From contig JBBHKE010001539.1 of the NCBI GenBank assembly GCA_037447655.1, positions 29,397 to 93,396 of the forward strand: a DNA stretch of 64,000 nucleotides, in the 5' to 3' direction. Made by a program: the position numbers and the translations under genes. The first letter of the stretch is position 1. Every line of letters begins with the position of its first letter. Below, piece by piece: positions 10,793 to 23,585 of the stretch. This DNA comes from Zygnema cylindricum (Eukaryota; Streptophyta; Zygnematophyceae; Zygnematales; Zygnemataceae). The notes under the pieces are model-generated. The model made no database searches and was not told the origin of the DNA. It saw only the letters and a list, made by a program, of their open reading frames with translations.

Positions 10793-12164
10793 CGGAACGT
10801 CTTATTTGGACATGTGTACTCTATATGCGACAGGCGCATTTATTGCAAACAACGCATATCCAGTACGGAAAAGATTTGGAAGGTACGGATTAATTTTGGC
10901 AGTGGTTCGAGCTACACGTGGAGGGTGGACGACGTCCGCCGATATTTTCAAGGGATCGCATTATTTTTAATGACGTATTATTAGGTGGACCGTACATATG
11001 CGATGTCGGTTCATTACGAGGATTTATCTGCAAGTGACTAAGCGAGTTGTTGCTTATGACGCGTATTTTGCGGACGCGTCCGTGTACATATTTGAAACAA
11101 CATTGTTTTGTCGTATGTGTAAGAATAATTTAGTATTGATTATGAAAGTTTTTATTTAGATGATCATTTAGGGTTTCGGCAGTTTAATTTGTGTGTTGTC
11201 GTACTTGCAGACAAGTGTATGCACATGATTGGTTGACTTTCAGGTGTACACTTACAGTTAGGATTATTTGTTGTAATAGGTTCTCATGGTTTAATACTAC
11301 TTAGTGGAAGTTACGTTGGTTAATTTGACACGTAGCGATTTGTTGACAGCTCGCAAGTGTATATATAGATTTGAGCTTCATTAGGAAATTCATCAATGCT
11401 GGTTAGAAAAGTAGGGACCAAAGATGTAGTAATTTAGGGTTGTCGATTAGGTCATGCACTTTGAATGATATAATGATTATTTGATTATACTTTGATTATA
11501 CTTTTGTTCATCTGTGATGCATTTGTTTGTTATTATTTATTTATGTTATTTTATATATGTTTGATATGCATTGTTTATGCATGTGTCATAAGGTTTGTTT
11601 ATGTCGATTATTCCATCAAACCTTAGATGTTGTCATAGGGTTTATTTATGTTGATTATTCCATGAAACCCTAAATGTTGTTTGTTGCGTCGGTGTACGCA
11701 TATGGAGGATGCATTTCAAATGATTGTTCATTGGCCTAGCTTGCTTAGATTCTTGCATGATAGTTTGGGTTGCTTCTGCGGTCTATTTTAGACCAAAGAA
11801 CAACAAAAGGTACAGTAAAGTACATGTTGGATACTTTGTCGTAAGACAGGAGAGTCTTGTAGTACGGTTACTAGAATTAGTGTGACCAGTAGATACTCAC
11901 TGTGAGTACATAGTTTAGGACTTAGCCAATTTTGTAGTATCCAGTTTTGGGAATATGATTTTCTAAGGGCAGTTTTAGGGAAACTTTCAGACATCATATC
12001 TTATGGTTTACAGGGTCATTTGGGCTACAATTTTGGGAATTGCCAGTTTAATGTGTTTTGTATCATTGTAATAAATTTGAGGCAAATTGGTTTTTTGAGT
12101 CATATTTTGTGTTTAATCAAAGTTGGCCGTTGAGAAGGTGTTTTGATAGCTTCTGCTTTTTTTA

Positions 12165-12783
12165 ATGCCTACTTCCACTACTACAGCTGGTTCTCCTCCT
12201 CCAATGGTGGTTGAAGAACAACAATTTATGGGCCTTTCGTCAAGAATTCTTATCTTCAATGGCCAAAAGTATGCATACAGGGCGGCGATGGTTGAATCGT
12301 CGTTTGAAACTTTTGACTTATTGGGGGTCTTGATGGCTCCCTAGATGAAACAAATCTTAAGCTTGTACTCAGAGGAGGAGAGGTGTAAATACAGACGTCG
12401 AGCGATGCTGGCTATGGAGAAATACCAAGCCATAAATCTACAATCGGCTTTGTTTTGAAGATTGGAGATGGAACTTGCTGATAAAGTAGCAAATTACAGA
12501 AGGTTACGGCTCAATCCACAATGGAGTCAGAATATATGGTAGCAGCTTCCACCCTCAAAGAGCTCTTATGGGTCATATCCATTTTACAAGAACTTGGGTA
12601 TATGCAAACAAGTTCTCAAGCTATTTGGGGTGACAACCAGGCAGCCATTGCAATTGCCTCTAACCCCGACCATCACTTTAAGAGCAAACATATGGATGGT
12701 AAACTTCACTTTGTCAAAGAAAAAGTACTTGCAAAAGGCATTAAATTGTGTTATTTACTGGACGAGAAAACGGTGGTTGAAAT
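12165..12783 (+). pseudogene. Copia B-out gag start and RNase H remnant
   Basis: Only two pieces of the internal region of B-out remain on this side. The gag N-terminus (from ATG 12165, reading out of the LTR through ...QQFMGLSSR) ends at a stop near 12340. A deletion then brings in the RNase H end (about 12440-12783) with SKLQKVTAQSTMESEYM and DNQAAIAIAS motifs. The frame is cut at 12783 by insertion of B-in. The missing end of pol resumes at 18843. Confidence 0.8.
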
Positions 12784-13749
12784 TGTTGGTTTCAAAGCTT
12801 TATCCTCAGAAAATAAGGCTGTGAGGGGAGGTTTATAACTTAGAATGTTTTTGGGTCTTTGATGTTGTAATACTTACCTTGTATAGTGTGACATTGGATG
12901 AGTAACTGTGGAGTGTAGTGTACGGTCTGATGGACACGCGTCAGTATGAGGGACAATACAGAAAAGGCGGAATGAATCTTGACCCATGTAACACATCGAA
13001 CGAAGTCAAACCGGCGCATCACACTAAGGAAAAGGAATATCGGACATCTGGGAAAACAAGTGTGAAGAATAAATACAGGACGTCGATTTGAACTGAACTA
13101 ACGGTTACGATTTGAGTGTGGACCATAGGTGACGAAGTACTCCGTAAGCACTCCAAATATTCATACAAGATTAACCACAGCCAGTTGGACTTATTTGACT
13201 ACAGCTAACTAAGCAACAACATTGTGTGTACAGCGCCAAATGAAGAAAACCTGAACAAACGGTTTCTCGAGTTTAGTGAATTTAAATTTAGTGTGATATT
13301 GCTTAATTTAGGTTAGTGGCAAACAGGACTTTTTGGAAGTACATTAGGTACTCTGTCGTACTATAGTACAATACGACTATTCAGATACTACAATCTGATT
13401 GGTCAAAAGGATCACTAGATAGACACTCAGTGTATAAAAGTTTAGGACTTAGAAATATTTAGTTAACCAGTTTTGAGATAATGCAAATCTGAATGCAGTT
13501 TTTGTGAAACTTGCAGTTGTCATATCTTATGGTTTACTGGTTCAATTGTGCTGTAATTTTGGGAGTTGACAGTGTGTATGTTGGTGATATTCCATGCTCG
13601 ATTTGGTATAATTTGTACATGTGGATCAGGTTTTATATTGAGTGAACTATTAGTGTTTGATTGGTTTCTAGGTTAGCTTCTGTGTAAGTTATGTCTACTT
13701 CTACTACTACTGCTGCAGCTCCACCTGTACCGGTAGTCATAAAACAACA
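12784..13749 (+). repeat. 5' LTR of B-in
   Basis: It starts TGTTGG and ends CAACA. A TATA-like TATAAAAG with GGACTTAG downstream is near 13432-13450. The ATG at 13691 opens the gag frame inside the LTR. It is clearly more similar to 17900-18842 than to the B-out LTRs. Confidence 0.85.
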
Positions 13750-16700
13750 GGTTATGGGCATGTCTCCAAAACTACCAATCTTTAATGGGCAGAAGTATGC
13801 TTACAGGGTGGATATGGTTGAGTTATATTTTGAAACTGCAGGTTTGCAGGAAGTGATAGATGGATCTCTTGATGAAGCTGATCTATCATGGGCGAAGAAA
13901 AAATCGTCAGCTCGGAACGCTTTGAAGCTTTGCCTTTCGGAGAACATGGTTATGTCTCGAATCAAAATGAAGAAGGCGATTGATATTTGGACTTCCTTCA
14001 AATCGTCTTATGAAAAGGCGAATGTTCAAGGGAAGCTTTTGTTGGCAAGAAAAATCTGGGATAACAAATACTCGGAGGGAACGATGGCTGAATATAGTGA
14101 CAACTTTTGAACTCTTATTGATTCTCATGCGTGTGCTGGTGGCTCTTTCGCAGAGTTTCAGCAGGCTGCTTTAATCATTAGAGGTCTTCCTAGCAGTATG
14201 AAAGATGCATCTACTGAATTGAAAAAGCATGATAAGTCTAGCTAGACACTTCAGTTAGCTATCAATATTATTTTGGAAGAGGAGTCTACCTCAAAAATGC
14301 TAAATGGAGAAAAGCAAGTAGAGGTTTTTAGCATAGATTTTGATAGAAGAGGACAGTTTTATCAGTCAAAGAATCAGTTTACTCAGCTCAAAAATCAGGG
14401 TCTTAGGAATCTAGGACAGTTTAATCAGTTTAATCAAGGGCAAAGTAGGTAGTCTTTTACTACATGCTTTTACTGTTCAGAGAAAGGTCATGGATATCGA
14501 TACTGTTATAAGCTCAAAAAGGCAAATGAAACTAGTTTATATAGGCCAAGGTGGCAGCAAAGTCAGTTTAATCAAGGTTTTTCTGGTACTCGTTTACAAA
14601 ACACCTCATTGTTTTCTTCATCTGTAACTCAAAAAGATGAGTCCTCTTGTCTCGATGAGCAGGATACATCAAAGTTATTTGCAATGGCGGCGGTGATAGA
14701 AGGGTCAAAGGACGCCAAGTGGATCATGGACACAAGAGCCTCGGCTCACATGTGTTCGAACAAAGGCCTTTTTACTACTCTCCAAAGTACACCTACAAAT
14801 AATATATACTATGCCCGTGGCATGACTGTCCAAACTTCTGCTCAGGGTGATGTTTCATTGCTGGTAGAAATAGCAGGCAAGTCGGTAAAAGAACTTTACA
14901 CAATGTCTTGTATGTTCTAGACTTCAAAAAGAATATGTTTTCTACGTCTGTAGTTGAAAGCAAAGGATTTGAAGTAACCCTTAAGCTGCGTAGACAGGTT
15001 GTAAGCAGGCTAGGAAAAGTAGCAGTCACAAGAACTAGAGATAAAAGCAAAATGTATCGTATGGATATAGAAGATTCTAAGGAAAATGATGTTCTCTACT
15101 CAAGTGTAATGTCTGAGAATGAGTTACGACATAAAAGGCTAGGTCATGTTAATTATGACAGCTTGAACAAAATGGTGAAATTTGGCAAAATAGAGGATGT
15201 TACTTTAATAAATCAGCCAGTTAAAACGTGATTGCTGCTCTTTGGGGAAGATTCACAAGTTGCCTTTTCCACAAGAATCAGAGCACAGATTAAACGAAGG
15301 TCTTACAGCTCATTCATTCTGATGTGTTTTACCCGGCTCATATACCATCTACTGGGGGTCCGCTTCATGGTGACTTTTAGTTATGATTTTTCCATATATA
15401 CTAAAGTGTATTTTATGAAAGAGAAAAGTGAGGTTTTTTCACACTTCAAACACTACAAAGCTTGGGCGGAAAAGCTACATGGTAGTTCAATTTTGGAACT
15501 CAGATCGGATAATGGAGGCGAGTATATGTCAAATGAATTTAAAAAGTTTCTTTAGGATGAATGCATCAGTCATCAGCTGATTGTTCCTTACACACCTCAA
15601 CAAAATGGTGATTCAGAGAGGTTAAATAGATTAATTACAGAGTGTGCTAGATCTATGCTTGCTGATAAAAGTATAGATATGAAATTCTGGGCTGATGCCC
15701 TAAAGTGTGCAGTGTATATCAAAAATAGATTTGGGTCCAGATCGGTTAGCACAACACCTTTTGAACTATGGACAGGTAGAAAACCCCAAGTCGGTCATTT
15801 TAAAGTGTTTGGGAGTAAATGCTTTATCTTAAATACTTCTCAATCTAAATGGAAAATGGAGCCAAAAAGGTTACCGAGAATCCTCATGGGGTATGATGAT
15901 TATTCAAAAGGGTATAGGGTATATGTTCTACAAAAGCACAAGATTGTGGTGTCCAAAAATGTTATTGTAAAAGATGAAGGAGATTCAGCAGATCTATTTA
16001 CAATGACTAACCAACAGGCTGAAATGAAAACTCAGGGATATGTCATTTTTGATACTCTCAAAACCACTTACTTTCTAGTGGTTCAACAACCAATTGCAGA
16101 GCACGTTTCTTCTGATCAACAGGATCATATACAGCCTAAACATGAGCAGGCTAACACGCTCCAGGAGCACCCACGACAGATTAGAAGACAGACAACGAAC
16201 ACACGACAGCCATCGGTCTCTGCCTTAGAATTTTCGGGGGAAGGAGATCTATAAGCCGTATGCAATCAGGTTCCCATTTTGCATTTTCTTCAACTTCAAG
16301 AGAACCTCTGACCATGCGAGAGGCCTTCTCATAAACCAAAAGAACTCACTGGATTGAGGCAGCAAATGACGAGATGAAATCGATAATAGAGGCTCAACGT
16401 GGGAGTTAGTTAATCTTCCTCCGGACCGGAAAGCTATTGGCCGCAAATGGGTGTTCAAAGTTAAATTAAATCCGAAAGGAACAATCGAGAAATACAAAGC
16501 CTCACTTGTGGCAAAGGGTTAGAATCAGAAGGATGGAATTGATTTTGAGGAAACCTTCTTTCCGGTGGTAAGGTTTCCAACTGTCAGAATTTTGTTAAGT
16601 CTAGCTGCAATTAAAAATATGGAAGTTCATCAAATGGATGTTAAGACAACTTTTCTTCATGTAGAGCTTGAAGAAACTATTTATATAAAGCAACCAGAAA

Positions 16701-17876
16701 TGTGTGAAGAGACAAGAAAGGAAAGACTAGTCTGTAATTTGGTGAAATCTTTGTTTGGGCTGAAACAAGCCCCTAAACAATGAATCTTGAAGTTGGATGA
16801 GTTCCTAACTGGACTAGGCTTTAAAAGATTAAGTTCAAATCATTCTGTGTATGATCTACAAGGAAATGATGGGATACTCTATATTAGTGTATATGTAGAT
16901 GATCTGTTGCTTATCAGCAAATCTATGGATGAAATAAATCGAATTAACGGAGCCTTAAACTCCAGTTTTGAGATGAAGGATCTTGGTGAAGCAAAATATA
17001 TATTAGGGATACAAGTAGAGAGAGATAGAAATAAGAGACAGATAATGCTTACTCAAAAAGAAGCCATAGGTTCCATGCTTGAAAAATTTGAAATGAAAGA
17101 AGTAAAAGGGTGTGTAACTCCTATGGAATTCAAACAAAAATTAGAGGGAAGTGACTTTGATTCAGGAATTCTAGTTAGTGGGATCCTAAAGTTAGGGGAG
17201 GAGGACTTTATGGCATCAAATTATACAGGTAGGTAGTCGATAGTCGTATATATTTTATAAATTGCACGAGGCCTGACATTGCTGCTGTTGTTGGCTCTTT
17301 AAGTAGAAGTCTGCAGAATCCGAAAAAGGCATACTCGGAGGCTGCAAAGAGAGTTTTGAGATACCTGGCAGGAACTCGAAATCTCAAGTTTGTTCTTGGA
17401 GGAGGAGAAGTAAAACTGCAAACTTGGAGCGATGTTAGCTATGGTGACATGCCTAGCACAAAATCTACTACAAGTTTTGTTTTGCAGATTGGAAAAGGAA
17501 CTTGCTGCTGGAGCAACAAACTTCAAAAGGTCACAGCTCAGTCAACAAGGAATCGGAATATATGGCATCAAGCTCTGCCCTTAAGGAACTCCTATGGGTG
17601 AAAGCACTTTTGCAGGAATTGGGATACATGCAAATTAGTCCTCATGTGATCTGGTGTGATAGCCAGGCAGCAATTGCAATCGCCTCTAATCCCAGCCACA
17701 ACTTAAAGAGTAAACACATGGGTGTCAGACTTCATTTTGTCAAAGAGAAGGTGCTTGCTAGAGTCATCAAACTATGATATTTGTTTGATGAAAACATGGT
17801 TGCAGACATGCTTACTAAAGCTCTGCCTACACCTAAATTACAATTTTGTAGACAAGCTATTGGTCTGAGTGAATAG
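13691..17876 (+). pseudogene. Copia B-in gag-pol, broken by stops and frameshifts
   Basis: The gag-pol order is preserved but many stops and shifts interrupt it (for example the TGA at 14108 and breaks near 15230, 15555, 16254, 16783 and 17236). Recognisable parts: gag from 13691; a zinc knuckle CFYCSEKGHGYRYC at about 14468-14509; a protease region where the usual Asp-Thr/Ser-Gly reads DTRAS (near 14728), so the glycine is lost; an LGHVNY zone; integrase RSDNGGEY near 15505; reverse transcriptase YVDD near 16890; RNase H with STRN-type decay and CDSQAAIAIA near 17660. The frame ends at TAG 17874-17876. An old, inactive copy. Confidence 0.85.
13750..13759 (+). promoter_or_regulatory. Half-tRNA primer binding site of B-in
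   Basis: GGTTATGGGC directly follows the LTR end CAACA. It matches the first ten bases of the A2 site, complementary to the initiator tRNA-Met anticodon loop, so family B uses the same priming mode. Confidence 0.65.
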
Positions 17877-17899
17877 CTGAGTCTAAACCTTTAGGGGAG

Positions 17900-18842
17900 T
17901 GTTGGTTTCAAAGCTTTATCCTTAATAGATAAGGTTGTGAGGGGAGTTTTATAACTTAGAATATTTTTAAGGTCTTTGAAGTTGTAATACTTACCTTGTA
18001 TAGTGTGACAGTAGATGACTAACTCTGGAGTGTAGTGTACTGTCAGATAGGCACGCGTCTGTATGAGAGACAATACACAAAATGCGGAATGAATCTTGAC
18101 ACATGTAACACATCGAACGAAGTCAAACCGGCGCATCACACTAAGGAAAAGGAATATCGGACATCTGGGAAAACAAGTGTGAAGAATAAATACAGGACGT
18201 TGATTTGAACTGAACTAACGGTTACGATTTGAGTGTGGACCACAGGTGACGAAGTACTCCGTAAGCACTCCAAATATTCGTACAAGATTAACCACAGCCG
18301 GTTGGACTAATTTGACTACTGCTGACTAAGCAACAACATTGTGTGTACTGCGCCAAATGAAGAAAACCTGAACAAACGGTTTCTGGAGTTTAGTGAATTT
18401 AAATTTAGTGTGATACTGCTTGATTTAGGTTAGTGGCAAACAGGACTTTTTGGAAGTACATTAGGTACTCTGTCGTACTATAGTACAGTACGACTATTCA
18501 GATACTACAATCTGAACACTCAGTGTATAAAAGTTTAGGACTTATAAGTATTTTGTTAACCAGTTTTGAGATAATGCAAATCTGGATGCAGTTTTTGTGA
18601 AACTTGCAGATGTCATATCTTATGGTTTACAGGTTCAATTGTGTTGTAATTTTGGGAGTTGACAGTGTGTATGCTGGTGATATTTTATGCAAAATTTGGT
18701 GTAATTTGTACATGTGGATCAAGTTTTATAATGAGTGAAACATCAGTGTTTGATTGGTTCCTTGGTTAGCTTCTGTGTAAGTTATGTCTACTTTAACCAC
18801 TACTGCTGCAGCTCCACCTATACCGGTAGTCATAGAACAACA
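17900..18842 (+). repeat. 3' LTR of B-in
   Basis: A 943-bp partner of the LTR at 12784. It ends ...GAACAACA, and its last about 60 bp still carry the gag start frame (ATG at about 18784). The differences from the 5' LTR are many more than in A2, including a deletion near 18510 relative to 13400. Confidence 0.85.
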
Positions 18843-18937
18843 GACATGTTAACAAAAGCCCTTCCTGGTCCAAATTTACAGATTTGCATAGAGGCTATTC
18901 GACTAAGTGAGTAACTAAGTCTAAATATTTAAGTGAG
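18843..18937 (+). pseudogene. C-terminal end of B-out pol
   Basis: 95 bp encoding DMLTKALPGPNLQ and the stop TAA, followed by a polypurine-like tail. It matches the end of the B-in pol (DMLTKALPTPKLQ). It is the continuation of the frame interrupted at 12783. Confidence 0.8.
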
Positions 18938-19947
18938 TGTTGAAAATTGAAAATTGATAATCTATAGATAGGGTTGTGAGAGGAGATTATAATAACTTAT
19001 AATATTTTCTAAGTTATCTTCTACAATACTTACCTTAATTGTTGTTATATTTGCAAAAGTACAAAAAGTACAAATAGAGTGCATTGTACTTTTACATAGA
19101 CACGCGTCGGCAAGAGAAACGTATGCAGGTTTTACGGAGTGGCTCTGACATTCAGTTACAAGCCTCATGCAAGAAACGATTAGATTCACCGGATCGGACG
19201 AACGGAATCAGAACCGGATATTTCGGAAATATATGGTACAATTCGACGTTATAATCGTTGATTACATTTGCACCAACGGACACGATTTACCTGGGACCAG
19301 AAGCGTGATTGACGTAGAACCACAAGTGACTAAGCACTCAGGTGTTTTGTACTACACTACCATGATGGGTTGTACTTTAGCGACTATTGCTGACTAAGCA
19401 CTTGGAACGTTTAATGTACGGTTCGCTACCTAGGAATATTTAGAAACCATTTTTTGTAGTTTAGTGTAATAAAAATTAGAGTTTCATTAATTATCTTTTT
19501 GAAAATAATAATTAGGTTTTACAGGTACACAAGGTATAGTAAAGTACAGGCTAGATACTTTGTCGTAAGTCAGAAGAGTCTTGTAGTACAGTTACCCAAA
19601 TAAGTGTGACCAGTAAATGTCGACTGAGAGTATAAATTTTAGGACTTAGCCAATTTTGTAGTATCTAGTTTTGGGAATATGATTTTTTAAGAGCAGTTTT
19701 TTAGAAATTTACAGACATTTTTTTTTAAGATTTACTAGGTCATTTGGGCTGCAATTTTGGGAATTGTCATTTTAATGTGTTGTGTATCATTGTGACAAAT
19801 TTGAGGCATATTGGTGTTTTGAGTCATACTTTGTGTAAAATCAAAGTTGGCTGTTGAGTTGGTGTTTGGATAGCTTTTGCTATTTTTAATGTCTACATCC
19901 ACTTCTAATGCTGGTTCTCCTCCTGCAATGGTGGTTGTAGAACAACA
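18938..19947 (+). repeat. 3' LTR of B-out
   Basis: 1010 bp, TGTTGAAAAT to CAACA. It pairs with the split LTR ending at 12223. Its terminal ATG frame (near 19890) is open to the LTR end, as in the other B LTRs. Confidence 0.85.
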
Positions 19948-20136
19948 ATTCTTATACGTGGCATGCCACTCTATATAAAGTAATTAAAGTAATACACTAT
20001 GCGTACTATAATTTTTTTAAGTTATCGCCAATATGGAATTTGTTGGTCTTAGACCTATATATCGAACCTCTAACCGTTCGATAACCGATAACTATCTGTA
20101 TCACTGTTATCGCGATAATTTTTTTACCGATACACA
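19948..20136 (+). mobile_element. Right part of a hAT-like element
   Basis: This stretch aligns with the right half of the hAT-like element at 44048-44515 (ACGTGGCATxCCAC, CTATATAAAG, GATAACCGATAACTA, TTATCGCGATAA). B-out interrupts it on the left. The gypsy LTR that starts at 20137 cuts it within the terminal repeat (CCGATACACA). Confidence 0.7.
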
Positions 20137-21123
20137 TGTAATAGTAATAGCGGATCGAACTTGTTCGTAAAGGGGTATTTAGGTGTTATGATTATAGAGT
20201 ACTAAATTTGGTAGACGTCCGCAGAGAATCACGCGATTTGGAGTTATATATCAAAAGTTATAGCGATGGGTGTATTTAGGCGACAGCACAAGGTTTAAAT
20301 AATAAGCCGGTATCATTGAAACGTGTTAAGGGTCAAATTAATACCGAAATTTAGCGTGCACGTTTCATAAAGTTCTAATAAAACGTTTAGTATTCACGGT
20401 GGTTCGTTTCGTACAATTTTTAGTACGAAACGTCACTTTCACTTAAGGGAATTTCGTAGGAAGTTTCGTGAGCGAAATTTGTGACGCACGATTGTGCAAA
20501 GTCGCGTTTCGTTTGGTGCGCACTTTTACACGTAAATGTTACGTAGTGAAACGTAGCGTTTGATTGTTTAGAAATGCTATGTAGTTAGTAAGAGATTTCG
20601 CACGTTTTTGCATTGGTCAGTTTGAGTCATTGGTGATCAATGATTGGCCCAGGTAAAACCAGTTCAACGGAGCATTGACTCTGGCCTAGCTAGTCTTGGG
20701 CGATGATGAATAAATAGTGAAGTCTAAGAGGAGAGTAAACATCTTTTCCTTTGGAAAAATTTGTGGAAATTCTGATTGATCTTGGTTCTGAGCGATTAAA
20801 ACCAAATTGGAGCATAGGAGCATAAGCAATTAGGCATTTTGGCATTTTGGCATCGAAATCTATAACAAACTAAGTAGTGTTTTAGTAGTTAAGAGATAGA
20901 ATTATTAAGAGTGGAGAGTAGAGGAATCCACTTTAATAAGAAGGGATGAGCCACGAGGGCAAAAGACCAAGCTAATGTTATGTGGACAAAAGCTTCTTCT
21001 AATTTAAAGTTTATCCTTATGTGAGTGCTTTCCAATGTGGATGTGTATTTTCCAATATGTGGAATGTGTGGTTGAAATTGATTGAAGTAATGGGATTTTT
21101 GAGAGGTAGGAGATCCCATTACA
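20137..21123 (+). repeat. 5' LTR of gypsy G2
   Basis: It starts TGTAATAGTAATAGCGG and ends CCCATTACA, aligning along its length with the G1 LTRs. Confidence 0.85.
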
Positions 21124-22065
21124 TATGGTATCAAAGATGTGGTTAGAAACCATGGAGAAGTTTGCTCACTCGAATATCAAATGCCGTGACCGGTGAGGGT
21201 GCTCTAACTTGTGTCCGTAGAACCACAATGTGAAGTGGTAGGGGATTTGGAGGGAAACTGAGTGATCACACTGCCAGCGGCCGCTGGTTAGATGTGGGGC
21301 GTGCTCAACTCCTAAGGACTAAGGCAGGGTGCGCAGTGTAGCCACCGCTTAAGCTCACTCCAATTACCTACAGGCCAAACAAACTTGCCTTTTCCTAGCA
21401 ATGATTTATGTCTAGAGGGAGGGCTTGAAGCCATGAAGGGTGAGGATGTGAGGATTAGAGAAAAAAAAATCTTAATGTAGTGGGAAATGGGAAATTTGCT
21501 AATGGTGGAGAAGGAAAGTGGAGCACTTTACTTCTTCAAGAGCAAAGGAGTCCAAAAATGACTTAAAACTTTTCAAACCCTAAATTGTTACCTTTGATTG
21601 CTTTCAATTTTGTTGATGCAAAATTTGTGGTTGAATTTTACCTTTGAGAGCTTGGAATTTTTCTGCTGCAAAATTTGTGGGGAAACTTTTTACTTTAATA
21701 TTTCAATGTTTGGGAAAATTAAAATTCACTAATATACTTTGAATGTTTATTTGATTTTCAAATTTTGATATAATTCAAAAAATTTGTTGAGGCAAGGAAG
21801 GTTTGGATTGGAGAAATCTGAGGACTTCAAATATTTGTGGGGAAATTCTTACCTTTTGCATCAATGTTTGGGAAATGGAAGAATTGAATTTGCACTAACT
21901 TACTTTCAATATCTTATTGATTTCTCAGATTTTGATCTTTAACAAAGGATTTGTTAAGGAGAAGAAGGCTTGGAATTGGAGCAATCTGAGGACTTCAAAC
22001 TTGCAACAATTTTTTTTGGGAAGTTATATTCTATCTTTCTTTTACTCGATTTTATTGTTGTGATA

Positions 22066-23380
22066 ATGGCAAATTCGGCATGGAAACGAGAAATGGAAAA
22101 TGCCTTGAATGTTTTGAAGAAACGTAGTGTGAAATTGGTCAAAAGTTTTAATGATCAGGTTGTTGCTGTCGATGAAACAATTTCTCAATTGAAAAGTAAA
22201 TTGAATGATGTTAAGGAAAATGAAAATGTTTCAAATCAAAAATTGGATGAGCTAATTAATTTAATTCACGCCAGAAATGATGTTAATGACCAAAAGGGTG
22301 AGAGTAGTAAGTGAAATGCCAGTTTTAGGGAAGATAATCACGATAGACCTAAGAAGATAAGGGATTTTAAATTGTTTATCAGTGAAGCACCATCATTTGA
22401 TGGTAAGAAGATAGATGAGTTAGATGCTTGGATTTTTCATATGGAATATTATTTGGAATCTACAAACTGTGATCTTGATGATTACATTTCTTTTGTTATA
22501 AGCTGGCTGAAAGGTGATACTCGAATTTGGTATTACACTCATATGAGGTCTAATTTGATTCATGATAATGGTGATTGGGAAACTTTTAAAACCGCAATCA
22601 AATCGCGTTTCTTGTCAGTCACTTATAAATCTAGAATGGAAGAAAAGTGTTTGAACTCTAACTAGACTCGATCAATGAAAGATTATATTGTGGAATTTGA
22701 CTCATCTAGTATTCATGTCATAGGTTTGACTAATTAAATGGCTAAGTTGCATTTTTTGAACAATCTAAATCCCATATTGAAATCAAAACTAAAACATCAA
22801 AAAATTATTTATTTGAAGGAATTACAAGATAAATCATTGGAATTAGAGGATCAGTTGGGGTATAATCGTGAAACTCGATCACTCAAGGGAAATTTCAATA
22901 AAGTATCGGAGTGGGGTGAGGAGGAATTTGAGGAAGAAGATCTAAATGCAGGTCTGGTTAATAGGCAGTATATCTTCAAGGGAAATCAGAGGGGTGGACA
23001 AAGTGTTAATGCAAGAAATAAATTTCATAATAGAGGGGGCTACATTAAGAGTCCAAAACCGAGCAATAATGCTTAGAAACCCAATTTTACCATTCCTATA
23101 TGCATTATTTGTTACAAAAGAGGTTATAAGCATATGAATATGCACAACTGAAGAAAATTAACTGTTATAATTGTGGAGAGGAGGAACATTTCGGCAAAGA
23201 ATGCACAAAACCGAAGAAGAAAGTCACTTGTTTTAAATGCGGAGGTCCAGATCATCACGCGAAGGACTGTAAAGATAAGGGATCTTTTAAACAGTTGATG
23301 TTAATGAAGGTCTTCAGGAAGATATTGCATTATACGTAGCTGAACAGGAAGCTCAGGAGTTGGGAAACGGGAAAGACTAG
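22066..23380 (+). pseudogene. Gypsy G2 gag, broken
   Basis: It starts ATGGCAAATTCGGC as in G1 and follows the G1 gag to the stop at 23378-23380. It is broken by a TGA near 22312, a TAG near 22663, a TAA near 22735 and a frameshift near 23130. The second and third zinc knuckles ([20 protein letters not shown]) are still readable. The -1 slippery heptamer GGGAAAC at 23362-23368 and the following hairpin (23375-23401) are preserved. Confidence 0.8.
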
Positions 23381-23585
23381 CTGAAAGTCCTCAGTTCAGT
23401 CGACCAGATCCAGAGATTAAAAAGTTAACTCTGGAGGGCAAGCTAATGAATGGAAAGGCTAGGATAGCTGAATTTATTATGATGCTAACTACCCTCCATA
23501 GTTTGAACAATCCTTCTGATAAAACTCTTAACAACAGACCTATGTTAGGACAGTTAAGTAACGATGACACCAGACATTTTTTATT

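Larger units (their letters stand above)
4058..11805 (+). mobile_element. Solo LTR (family C), about 1.29 kb net, containing A2
   Basis: The left part 4058-4342 and right part 10798-11805 together form one sequence that begins TGTTGTT and ends AACAACA, a 7-bp perfect terminal inverted repeat. A 5-bp target duplication AAAGG flanks it (4053-4057 and 11806-11810). No internal retroviral genes are present apart from the nested A2, so it is a solo LTR left by LTR-LTR recombination. A TATA-like TATATATAG is near 11360, and an imperfect duplication of about 50 bp lies around 11590-11690. It does not resemble the A, B or gypsy LTRs here, so it represents a further family. Confidence 0.8.
3844..12223 (+). 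repeat. 5' LTR of copia B-out, split by solo LTR C
   Basis: Two pieces, 3844-4057 and 11811-12223, align in order with the LTR at 18938-19947 (for example ACTCAGGTG, GACTAAGCAC, GTGTAATAAAAATTAG, then TACTTTGTCGTAAG and ATTTTGGGAATTG). The 5' end of this LTR is outside the window because A1 has inserted into it. The LTR ends in CAACA at 12223 and carries an ATG (12165) whose reading frame continues into gag. Everything between 4058 and 11805 is a later insertion. Confidence 0.8.
12784..18842 (+). mobile_element. Copia family B, element B-in (degenerate full-length)
   Basis: A complete but decayed copia element of 6059 bp. LTRs lie at 12784-13749 (966 bp) and 17900-18842 (943 bp), starting TGTTGGTTTC and ending CAACA. 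The flanks GAAAT (12779-12783) and GACAT (18843-18847) are the 5-bp target duplication with one change. Joining the flanks across the element restores the end of the B-out pol frame (VVDMLTK), which proves a nested insertion. A polypurine tract TTAGGGGAG precedes the 3' LTR (17891-17899). Confidence 0.9.
20137..23585 (+). mobile_element. Gypsy G2, 3'-truncated
   Basis: A Ty3/gypsy element of the same family as G1. It has a 987-bp 5' LTR (20137-21123), a primer site TGGTATCAAAG (21126-21136, 3' end of initiator tRNA-Met with one change), a leader, a broken gag and about 200 bp of pol. Similarity to G1 stops at about 23585, after the pol region before the protease. The 3' LTR is absent. Confidence 0.85.

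Noticed and set aside
12784-19947. Chain LTR-internal-LTR-internal-LTR read as a tandem array from unequal recombination
   Set aside because: The outer LTRs pair with each other, the inner ones with each other, and the GAAAT/GACAT flanks rejoin the outer pol frame. This is nested insertion.
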